From the IMG/VR virus record IMGVR_UViG_3300033183_000048, positions 1-31,291 of that record: a DNA stretch of 31,291 bases. One strand, given 5' to 3'. Both the position numbers and the translations under genes were made by a program. Origin of the DNA: a virus. The notes beneath the pieces were generated by a model, which saw only the letters and a program-made list of their open reading frames with translations, had not been told where the DNA came from and made no database searches. Positions 6,060-10,951 of the stretch are shown here, in pieces. Within the stretch, counting starts at the first letter, position 1. Every line of letters starts with the position of its first letter.

Positions 6060-6283
6060 CAGTCATACTCCGATAACGGTTCAAGATTGTCAGGATATTC
6101 GCTCAATGCGGCCTTCCACAAGTCTGGCGGACAGATACTCTTGTCCATGCCGTCAACTGACACTAGATCGAGTTCTTCTGGATCGTTATACGTTGCCTTG
6201 GCATATAGCCAAATGCAGGTATGCGTCTCAGCTGTGATGAAGTCATCGATTGATGTAATGAATGTGGAAACCATGTGTTGCAT
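6059..6283 (-). CDS. Hypothetical acidic protein, 74 residues
   Basis: Starts MQHMVSTFITSIDDF. It is rich in Asp and Glu, ends EPLSEYD, and has no membrane segment or zinc site. GGAG lies 5 bases before the ATG at 6283. It follows a hairpin at the end of the 59-residue gene and couples to the zinc-ribbon gene. No family is recognised. Confidence 0.7.
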   Translation of the reverse strand: MQHMVSTFITSIDDFITAETHTCIWLYAKATYNDPEELDLVSVDGMDKSICPPDLWKAALSEYPDNLEPLSEYD

Positions 6284-6293
6284 ACAAACTCCA

Positions 6294-6313
6294 GAAGCCG
6301 CTTATGCGGCCTC
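6294..6313 (-). other. Hairpin around the stop codon of the 59-residue gene
   Basis: Minus-strand GAGGCCGC-ATAA-GCGGCTTC pairs over 8 bp (one G-U) with the TAA stop in the loop, the same core as the terminator at 2481-2506. No T run follows; a GGAG ribosome site for the next gene does. It is more likely an mRNA stabiliser or translation-spacing element than a terminator. Confidence 0.55.
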
Positions 6314-6481
6314 ATCCTGTTTAGCTTCATTTATCAGGTCAATAGCTTGCCAAATCAAACGATAAACATCATCTAATTTCTTAGAATCATTTGAACCTGC
6401 GCAAGCTAAATAACTAGCCGCATGGTGCAATGTTTGCTTTGCGTGATCCATTTTTGTTTCAACAATTTGAGTGTTTTGCAT
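6302..6481 (-). CDS. Hypothetical helical protein, 59 residues
   Basis: Starts MQNTQIVETKMDHAK and ends KQDEAA. The sequence looks all-helical, with hydrophobic residues at three- to four-residue spacing (LHHAASYLACAG, then VYRLIWQAIDLINEA). AGGAG precedes the ATG by 8 bases. It is the first gene after the palindrome-marked promoter at 6511-6557. Function unknown. Confidence 0.75.
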   Translation of the reverse strand: MQNTQIVETKMDHAKQTLHHAASYLACAGSNDSKKLDDVYRLIWQAIDLINEAKQDEAA

Positions 6482-6510
6482 TTCGTATCTCCTAATTGAC
6501 TACAAGGCCG

Positions 6511-6557
6511 ATACTAATGCGTTATTTTACTCTGATGTATTAGACCTTAGTCTAAGT
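6511..6557 (-). promoter_or_regulatory. Predicted activator-type promoter with palindromic site (copy B)
   Basis: A perfect 6-bp inverted repeat TTAGAC-CTTA-GTCTAA (6540-6555) is flanked on the left by TA as in the other copies. Reading leftward, 21 bases after the element there is TAGTAT (6516-6511) as a possible -10 box; the predicted start is near 6504 and the palindrome centre lies about -43.5. It overlaps the 3' end of the NinG gene and precedes the 59-residue gene by 57 to 59 bases. Confidence 0.6.
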
Positions 6558-7114
6558 TTCTTTGTGAATATGCGTTTGATGCGCTTGAGGTCATCAATGC
6601 TGTAATTCTTTGGCGTGTTGTCTGTCTCGATGCGATCTAAGAACTCTTGTCCGTAACGCCAGACGATGCCGACTCTGAACTTATCGATGTTGCCTGACAG
6701 ATAACGGTTACACTTTTTGCATTGACCGTGGATGTTATCCAGACGGAATCTCAGATGTGGCGCACTGCCTCGTGATCTGTAATGCCCTGCGTCATAGCCA
6801 CCACCTAACGATTCAGACTTCAGTGATGTGTTGCATGAAATACAATTCTTGTTTCGATCACGCCATCGAACGTATGCGTTGACTGCTGCTTGCGCTTCTT
6901 TCGTCCACTGGCCTTTTGTCTTCAGCTTTTCTTTCTTTACGCGATCTTCTTGGCGTTTCTGCTTGCGTGTTTTATCAGCCAGTTTATCTGCGTTCTTCTC
7001 TGTGTATTCCTTGAGACACTCATAGCCACAGAATGCCTTAAAGCGAGATACGAACACCTCGCTTGCAGGGACTTTCTTGCGACAGTTAGAGCAGCGTCTG
7101 GTTACGGATTTCAT
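6527..7114 (-). CDS. ninG: NinG/Rap-like recombination protein
   Basis: A 195-residue protein starting MKSVTRRCSNC. An N-terminal zinc finger (C8, C11, C29, C33), a Lys/Arg-rich helix (about 40-75) and a C-terminal HNH-like zinc nuclease core (C91, C94, GH at 110-111, the later H129, C132, C135) match lambda NinG (Rap), a structure-specific Holliday-junction or D-loop endonuclease. An upstream TTG opens the frame by 10 codons, but ATG at 7114 has AGGAA in front. It overlaps the 63-residue gene by 29 bases. With NinB, ERF and the exonuclease it forms a phage recombination set. Confidence 0.85.
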   Translation of the reverse strand: MKSVTRRCSNCRKKVPASEVFVSRFKAFCGYECLKEYTEKNADKLADKTRKQKRQEDRVKKEKLKTKGQWTKEAQAAVNAYVRWRDRNKNCISCNTSLKSESLGGGYDAGHYRSRGSAPHLRFRLDNIHGQCKKCNRYLSGNIDKFRVGIVWRYGQEFLDRIETDNTPKNYSIDDLKRIKRIFTKKLRLRSNTSE

Positions 7115-7277
7115 CTTTGTGAATATTCCTGATCTTTTGGTCAATCAGTGTCTTTGCGAAAATCAGAATGTCAATTTCTCTTGGTTGCAGTACAGTGCCA
7201 TACTTAATATGCACATCACCATGCCTACCACCTGCAAAACCCATTTCTATGGTCACGGTTGCTTCACGTTTAGGCAT
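7086..7277 (-). CDS. Hypothetical 63-residue protein
   Basis: Starts MPKREATVTIEMGFAGGRHG. Beta-rich at first, then a helix (EIDILIFAKTLIDQKIRNI). GGAG lies 8 bases before the ATG. It sits between ninB and ninG with overlaps on both sides, so it is translated with them, but no family is recognised. Confidence 0.7.
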   Translation of the reverse strand: MPKREATVTIEMGFAGGRHGDVHIKYGTVLQPREIDILIFAKTLIDQKIRNIHKDEIRNQTLL

Positions 7278-7707
7278 TTTGCTTCTCCTTCAGTTGTGCA
7301 TACACAGAGTCATCAGGAGTGACTAGGAGTACGCCACGTTCTGCCCAGAACATATCAATCCGTTCCATGTACGCAAACATATCACCTTTTGATAACTTTG
7401 CTGTGGACTTAAGTTGAGCAGGTATTTGGCTCGTGCCGATTGTCTTAGGTTCATCGTAACCAAGAAAATCATGCTTCATGCGCAGATGGATTTCTTCAGT
7501 CGTAAAGTCTGACTGATTACGTCTGTTCAGTTCATCTGTGATCTGTGCGATCCAGACCCAATACAAAGCGTTCTGGCTTAACGTTCGGTTTCCTGCCTTA
7601 CATTCGATCTTCAGCCATCCATTCTCAGACAGCATATGCTTCATTATCTGATAGGCGTTATCGAGTGCGCCTTCATGCGTGATAACGAATTTCTCTGAAT
7701 CTTTCAT
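7270..7707 (-). CDS. ninB: NinB-like recombination mediator
   Basis: A 145-residue protein starting MKDSEKFVITHEG. The stretch NRTLSQNALYWVWI (about 40-53) is the NinB family signature, and the length matches lambda NinB (Orf), which assists loading of annealing proteins on SSB-coated DNA. The ATG at 7707 follows AGGAGCGAAC, the recurring ribosome site of this phage; an upstream in-frame ATG lies inside a palindrome and is rejected. It is the first gene below the palindrome-rich region 7717-7886. Confidence 0.85.
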   Translation of the reverse strand: MKDSEKFVITHEGALDNAYQIMKHMLSENGWLKIECKAGNRTLSQNALYWVWIAQITDELNRRNQSDFTTEEIHLRMKHDFLGYDEPKTIGTSQIPAQLKSTAKLSKGDMFAYMERIDMFWAERGVLLVTPDDSVYAQLKEKQNA

Positions 7708-7716
7708 GTTCGCTCC

Positions 7717-7886
7717 TTGTGTATACACAATGTATATACATCGGGTAATGGGATTGCATTACCATTATTCCTGTAAATCAGGGATTACATTCCCGATTTG
7801 TAGCTTGTAGTCTAAAGTGAAATAAGCAACTTTAATGTTTCTCAAGCAACTCATCTGCTTCTTTTTGTACGACATAATTCGTACAA
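7717..7886. promoter_or_regulatory. Palindrome-rich control region upstream of ninB
   Basis: Within 170 bp there are: a perfect 14-bp palindrome TTGTGTATACACAA (7717-7730) abutting a perfect 10-bp one, TGTATATACA (7731-7740); GGTAATG/CATTACC with a 6-bp gap (7744-7763); AAATCAGGGA/TCCCGATTT with one bulge (7775-7799); TTGTACGA/TCGTACAA with a 6-bp gap (7865-7886); and AAGCAACT repeated 20 bp apart (7824, 7844). GGGATTGCATTACC (7750) and GGGATTACATTCCC (7781) are similar and 31 bp apart, about three DNA turns. No convincing -10/-35 pair was found. It looks like a cluster of protein-binding sites. Confidence 0.6.
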
Positions 7887-8030
7887 TTACTCGCTATCTC
7901 TGAGTTTTAATTCAAGCAGCATCGCCTTGTCTTCTAACTGACGCGCTTTCATCATGTGTCCAAGCGCATAACGTCTTAACATTTTTATGTACGTTTTTTT
8001 TAGTTTTCTTAACACTTTTCTGCGCTTCAT
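7887..8030 (-). CDS. Hypothetical very basic peptide, 47 residues
   Basis: Starts MKRRKVLRKLKKTYIK and ends LELKLRDSE. It is helical, strongly basic in its first half and more balanced later. The ATG at 8030 overlaps the stop of the HTH gene as ATGA, which supports this start over longer ones; no separate ribosome site is seen. It may bind nucleic acid; function unknown. Confidence 0.55.
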   Translation of the reverse strand: MKRRKVLRKLKKTYIKMLRRYALGHMMKARQLEDKAMLLELKLRDSE

Positions 8031-8227
8031 ACGATGTGCGTCCATGTTTTCATGTTCACAATCTTGCAAACATGAGACTTGGTGATCTCAAACTTTTCTG
8101 CGATCTCTTGGAGTTGTAGCCCTTCATCACGCAACTGGCGAATCAGAGCTACATCTTCAGGATCAATCTTTCTTTTCCAATGGTGTCTCCAATGGTTGTT
8201 TGGCTTTTCCACTGAATATCCTTTCAT
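8027..8227 (-). CDS. Small HTH DNA-binding protein
   Basis: A 66-residue protein with a clear helix-turn-helix in its second half: IRQLRDEGLQLQEIAEKF, then EITKSHVCKIV, and a Trp near the end. The pattern is that of the small HTH found alone or at the end of phage HNH endonucleases. The ATG at 8227 gives a 65-base overlap with the previous gene; a GTG at 8212 with AAAGGA before it is an equally good start. It could be an early regulator or the remnant of a homing nuclease. Confidence 0.7.
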   Translation of the reverse strand: MKGYSVEKPNNHWRHHWKRKIDPEDVALIRQLRDEGLQLQEIAEKFEITKSHVCKIVNMKTWTHIV

Positions 8228-8312
8228 AGTTATCTGAGAATTTCTTCTGATTCACTTTGCGTGGCCTGTCGCCTTTTCCGACTAGGCTTTGGCGTTTCGT
8301 CATGTTTGCCAT
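8163..8312 (-). CDS. Small conserved phage protein with GDRPR...F motif
   Basis: A 49-residue protein, MANMTKRQSLVGKGDRPRKV, then FSDNYERIFSGK. Small phage proteins with a GD(R/K)RRP...F..N(F/W)..IF arrangement are familiar, which supports it; none has a role I know. GGAG lies 7 bases before the ATG. It shares 83 bases with the end of the upstream gene in another frame. Confidence 0.65.
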   Translation of the reverse strand: MANMTKRQSLVGKGDRPRKVNQKKFSDNYERIFSGKAKQPLETPLEKKD

Positions 8313-8454
8313 TTGCTTTCTCCAGCATATCAATGATTGATACAGCCGACTCAATTTCGGCCTTACATTCTTTCAGGTTTTCCATCGATAATTTCAAGTC
8401 AGCCATTCTCAGGTGACGTTTGATCTTGTCGAGATCGTGAAAGTTTTTACTCAT
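8230..8454 (-). CDS. Hypothetical helical protein, 74 residues
   Basis: Starts MSKNFHDLDKIKRHLRMADL. Two amphipathic helices (about 8-48) precede a basic, polar tail (KPSRKRRQATQSESEEILR). GGAG lies 7 bases before the ATG at 8454, which overlaps the upstream stop by 8 bases. The tail is encoded in DNA shared with the next gene, so its unusual make-up may be a by-product of the other frame. Confidence 0.65.
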   Translation of the reverse strand: MSKNFHDLDKIKRHLRMADLKLSMENLKECKAEIESAVSIIDMLEKANGKHDETPKPSRKRRQATQSESEEILR

Positions 8455-8632
8455 CGTCATACTCCATTTCTTTAGCGTCATCGATAATCTGGACTTTAAC
8501 CAGTTCTAAGACACCTAGCGTTTCAGGTACAGACAGGTTGCGTTCAGCACCCATCTCGTTAATGCAATCGAGAATATCCAATGCAAGTTCCTGCAAGTGG
8601 TTCTGCTTGAATGAGCCGTGAACTACTGTCAT
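8447..8632 (-). CDS. Hypothetical helical acidic protein, 61 residues
   Basis: Starts MTVVHGSFKQNHLQELALDI and ends KEMEYDDE. It appears all-helical with a hydrophobic core (VLELVKVQIIDDA). AGGAAG lies 8 bases before the ATG, and the start overlaps the previous stop as ATGA. No family is recognised. Confidence 0.7.
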   Translation of the reverse strand: MTVVHGSFKQNHLQELALDILDCINEMGAERNLSVPETLGVLELVKVQIIDDAKEMEYDDE

Positions 8633-8817
8633 TTCGCGTACTTCCTGAGTTTGTTTCGCTTAATGTACTCAATCGTTGAAGTCGTGACACCAAACTTATC
8701 TGCAAGAGATGGGTTCGATACCTTACGCCATTCAGTCTTGAGCCGTTCCTGTTCAACCAACAATTCGCAGATATGATCTACATCTTCATCGGTTAGTTTG
8801 TATGAAGTCTTATCCAT
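8629..8817 (-). CDS. Small HTH DNA-binding protein
   Basis: A 62-residue protein starting MDKTSYKLTDEDVDHI. The second half holds a helix-turn-helix (NPSLADKFGVTTSTIEYIKR) and a basic C-terminus (NKLRKYAK). GAGG lies 7 bases before the ATG at 8817; an earlier TTG is less likely. It is the first gene after the hairpins at 8845-8888 and is a candidate early regulator, possibly of the palindromes described here, though nothing shows which. Confidence 0.75.
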   Translation of the reverse strand: MDKTSYKLTDEDVDHICELLVEQERLKTEWRKVSNPSLADKFGVTTSTIEYIKRNKLRKYAK

Positions 8818-8844
8818 CGCAAGCCTCAATGCTATACTAGCCTC

Positions 8845-8888
8845 ACCACTATCGCTCCAGTGGTAGCCCGCTTCACGCGGGCTTTTTT
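8845..8888 (+). terminator. Plus-strand-facing intrinsic terminator with neighbouring hairpin
   Basis: On the plus strand, AGCCCGC-TTCAC-GCGGGCT (8865-8883) is a perfect 7-bp stem followed by a run of T to 8888. Directly before it, ACCACT/AGTGGT (8845-8864) forms another hairpin. Read on the minus strand, the run becomes A before the stem, so it should not end minus-strand transcripts well. All nearby genes are on the minus strand, so its target transcript is unknown. Confidence 0.65.
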
Positions 8889-8892
8889 ATCA

Positions 8893-9153
8893 CTAGAATG
8901 GAATTGCGTCATTCACATCTGCTGTAACATTGGATGTTACGGCTTGTGGTGCAGATTGCACTACATTCTGCTCTTTAGGCGTGTAAGCCATTGAGAAGAA
9001 CTTATTGCCGTTCGCTGACTCGCGTACCCAAGCGGATACCCAGTATTCAACTCCATTGATTTCGCAGTTGCCTGTATATTCAGGCTGCTTCTCATTTGTG
9101 CGCTTGTTGTTCTTGAACAGTGCGCCACGCAGATTGTTGTCATATTCGCTCAT
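8893..9153 (-). CDS. Single-stranded DNA-binding-like protein
   Basis: An 86-residue protein starting MSEYDNNLRGALFKNNKR. Beta-rich core (VEYWVSAWVRES, FFSMAYTPKE), then a flexible linker rich in Val, Ser and Ala, ending DAIPF. The C-terminal acidic-hydrophobic tip resembles the DDDIPF tail by which SSBs bind partner proteins, and the start and length match a common phage SSB-like family. AAGGAG lies 6 bases before the ATG. It follows the exonuclease with a 4-base overlap, as expected in a recombination operon. Confidence 0.75.
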   Translation of the reverse strand: MSEYDNNLRGALFKNNKRTNEKQPEYTGNCEINGVEYWVSAWVRESANGNKFFSMAYTPKEQNVVQSAPQAVTSNVTADVNDAIPF

Positions 9154-9755
9154 AGCTTCTCCTTAATTTCCGCTACTTCTTTCTCAATAATCTGGCAAGC
9201 ATGAGTCACCAGACGCTCCAGTTGCTCGATGTACGTCTCATCACGATGTACACGAACAATCAGATTCGGCATTTGCGGATGGTATGACATAAAGTCCCAC
9301 CACTCGCGTCCTGTAATCCATAGACAACCCATAACTTGCGCCTTGTATTCACTGGGCAGTTTCCCACTACGCAAATACTTAACGTGCGTACTTGGCTTGG
9401 GCGCTTTGATCTCGATCCCACCTTTATCACCTACTAGGCCATCAGGTGACACACCGCATCTCAAAGAATCGTGCATACAGAAACCAACTTCCTGCACTTC
9501 TACGTCATATTCAAGTTCGTAGTTCATGCGAGCAAATGGCTCTAATTCTGTGCCACGTTCCATCCATTCAGTCTTAGGGAAGTATGTTGTTTCGCCAGTG
9601 ACCAACTCAGCAATCAGATCGTTAATGTACGATTCTGCCGATGATGAAGGCGTACCACTCGCTGTAATGATCTTGGAAAACCCAGAGCCGCTAGGACAGC
9701 CCAAACGCGCTTGTAGCCATTCAGGTGTACCCTGTTCCATCTCAAGAATCTTCAT
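9150..9755 (-). CDS. YqaJ/lambda Exo-like exonuclease
   Basis: A 201-residue protein starting MKILEMEQGTPEWLQARLG. It carries the YqaJ nuclease set: GTPEW..AR at the N-terminus, RGTELEPFAR (67-76) with a conserved Glu, SPDGL with D105, EIKAP with E115 and K117, and Q140 in the following helix. It should digest one strand of duplex ends and feed the ERF annealing protein. AGGA lies 9 bases before ATG 9755, which overlaps the upstream gene by 14 bases. Confidence 0.9.
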   Translation of the reverse strand: MKILEMEQGTPEWLQARLGCPSGSGFSKIITASGTPSSSAESYINDLIAELVTGETTYFPKTEWMERGTELEPFARMNYELEYDVEVQEVGFCMHDSLRCGVSPDGLVGDKGGIEIKAPKPSTHVKYLRSGKLPSEYKAQVMGCLWITGREWWDFMSYHPQMPNLIVRVHRDETYIEQLERLVTHACQIIEKEVAEIKEKL

Positions 9756-9954
9756 TGTCTGCGATCCTTTGTAAGACGACTTGCGCGTGAGCAATAAAGG
9801 CACTGTGTGCCGCTACGTCCAACTGGCTAAATGCCTGTGGGCTTGCTTGCTCTACGTCAGCAAAAAACTGGTCAATAGACTGACCAACCGAATGGCTCGC
9901 CAGTCTACGATGCAATTCCATAAACAGGATTGCTGTTGATACATCACTTAGCAT
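9742..9954 (-). CDS. Hypothetical 70-residue protein
   Basis: Starts MLSDVSTAILFMELHRRLAS and ends RIADNEDS. It is helical with His and Ala. It lies between the ERF and exonuclease genes with overlaps of 11 and 14 bases, so it is co-translated with the recombination pair and may help it. AAGG precedes the ATG. No family is recognised. Confidence 0.65.
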   Translation of the reverse strand: MLSDVSTAILFMELHRRLASHSVGQSIDQFFADVEQASPQAFSQLDVAAHSAFIAHAQVVLQRIADNEDS

Positions 9955-10528
9955 TATTTGAAGCCTTCTTCTGAAGCATTGCGAGTGCCTTGTCATAGTA
10001 ACTAGCCTCCATTGAATCCACATCAGAACAGTTAAACACTGCGCAGAACTTACTTACATCGGCCTCAGTCGATGCTAATAGCTCATGTAGTGTCTGTGCT
10101 TGCTTGCGTGTGATTCGTCCGCCTACGGGCTTCTGTGTGCGCCCCATAGCACTTTCTGCATCGTCATCGACAGCAGGTATTCCGGCCATTGCCTGAAGTG
10201 CGTATCTACGCGCATATGTGATTGCCGATCCAGCGGCTTGCGGATCGAGTTTCGTCATTGGCAACGTAAATGTAGATTCAAGCCATTCGCCTGACTCATG
10301 CATAACGCGAGTAGTCACACCGATACCTTTCTCATCGGTATATGGCAACTGCGTGTAGCTCAGGCCGTATTTAGCAAATGGTTCTTTGATTGCCTTAATG
10401 ACCGATTCCAGATCGGCATACTTAGACTTGAAGAATGGATTAGCACTGTCTTTCACAGCACCGGACATTTCTGCTTGTGCCTTGGCAAATGCCGCTGACA
10501 ACTTTGCAATGCTTTCTGATTGGTTCAT
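9944..10528 (-). CDS. erf: ERF-family single-strand annealing protein
   Basis: A 194-residue protein starting MNQSESIAKLSAAFAKAQAE. The core shows the ERF signature: NPFFKSKYADLESV, then PFAKYGLSYTQ, then AAGSAITYARRYALQAMAGI, and an Asp-rich DDDAESA. ERF (P22) anneals single strands for recombination and genome circularisation. The ribosome site AAGGAGCGAATCA is the phage's usual one, and a sigma-70-like promoter lies at 10556-10584. It heads the recombination operon. Confidence 0.9.
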   Translation of the reverse strand: MNQSESIAKLSAAFAKAQAEMSGAVKDSANPFFKSKYADLESVIKAIKEPFAKYGLSYTQLPYTDEKGIGVTTRVMHESGEWLESTFTLPMTKLDPQAAGSAITYARRYALQAMAGIPAVDDDAESAMGRTQKPVGGRITRKQAQTLHELLASTEADVSKFCAVFNCSDVDSMEASYYDKALAMLQKKASNNAK

Positions 10529-10555
10529 TGATTCGCTCCTTTAATGAACAACTAG

Positions 10556-10584
10556 ATAATAACCTTTGTGCTTTTTTGTTGCAA
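10556..10584 (-). promoter_or_regulatory. Predicted sigma-70 promoter of the recombination operon
   Basis: On the minus strand, TTGCAA (10584-10579), a 17-bp gap and TATTAT (10561-10556) match 4 of 6 and 5 of 6 consensus bases. The predicted start near 10549 leaves about 20 bases before the ERF ATG. It sits just after the terminator at 10585-10608, so it would restart transcription. Confidence 0.55.
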
Positions 10585-10608
10585 AAGAAAACCGCTGTTA
10601 AGCGGCTT
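10585..10608 (-). terminator. Intrinsic terminator with the stop codon in its loop
   Basis: Minus-strand AAGCCGCT-TAAC-AGCGGTTT pairs over 8 bp (one G-U) and is followed by further T (CTTTT). The loop contains the TAA stop of the 61-residue gene, the same design as at 2481-2506. Confidence 0.75.
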
Positions 10609-10783
10609 TCAGTGTTTGCAGATGCGCTTTGGCCTCTGCTTCTGTGGCAAACTCAGCTACCACAGTTGCTCGCCAAGGCGATGGTTGCTTGGCAACTCCG
10701 CGAACCTGCCAAGCGTAGATTGAGCCATCAAACTGCGAACGCAGTCCTTTGACTTCAAAGTGAGAAAAAGATTGGTTAGACAT
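10598..10783 (-). CDS. Hypothetical 61-residue protein
   Basis: Starts MSNQSFSHFEVKGLRSQFDG and ends LQTLKAA. A beta-rich N-terminal half (IYAWQVRGV, RATVVAEF) precedes an Ala-rich helix. GGAGG lies 7 bases before ATG 10783; a longer frame from 10825 lacks this. It has its own promoter (10824-10869) and terminator, so it is a one-gene unit of unknown function. Confidence 0.75.
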   Translation of the reverse strand: MSNQSFSHFEVKGLRSQFDGSIYAWQVRGVAKQPSPWRATVVAEFATEAEAKAHLQTLKAA

Positions 10784-10823
10784 AAGCACCTCCGTAGATG
10801 CGTTGTGAATTTCTATATTGCAC

Positions 10824-10869
10824 ATTTTACGGATCGTGAAAATTATCTGTATTAGACATTAGTCTAATA
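10824..10869 (-). promoter_or_regulatory. Predicted activator-type promoter with perfect palindrome (copy C)
   Basis: TATTAGACATTAGTCTAATA (10850-10869) has perfect 8-bp arms around ATTA. Reading leftward, TAAAAT (10829-10824) follows after 20 bases as a -10 box; the predicted start is near 10817 and the palindrome centre at about -42.5. The right arm touches the T run of the terminator at 10869-10893, so termination and initiation are packed together. Confidence 0.65.
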
Positions 10870-10893
10870 AAAAAAGGCCACATCCGTGTGGCC
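10869..10893 (-). terminator. Strong intrinsic terminator of the late operon
   Basis: Minus-strand GGCCACA-CGGA-TGTGGCC is a perfect 7-bp stem followed by seven T. It lies 59 bases after the stop of the phosphoesterase gene and separates late genes from the early region. Confidence 0.9.
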
Positions 10894-10951
10894 TAATGGG
10901 GTAGTAGTCGGAAGTGAGATAAGGGTATCTCGAAATCTTTATACCAAAATG

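Noticed and set aside
7800-7815. Possible fourth copy of the TTAGAC-N4-GTCTAA palindrome
   Set aside because: Only the GTCTAA half matches; the other half agrees at 3 of 6 positions, and no -10 box follows at the right distance.
7673-7875. Two tiny coupled minus-strand frames (36 codons from 7875, 30 codons from 7765, joined as TAATG)
   Set aside because: Neither has a good ribosome site, the second overlaps the ninB start, and the area is better explained by palindromic binding sites. Kept as an alternative only.
9229-9522. Long plus-strand frame opposite the exonuclease gene
   Set aside because: It mirrors a clear YqaJ nuclease gene, has no ribosome site or recognisable domain, and is a by-product of minus-strand codon use. 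Other long plus-strand frames were rejected likewise.
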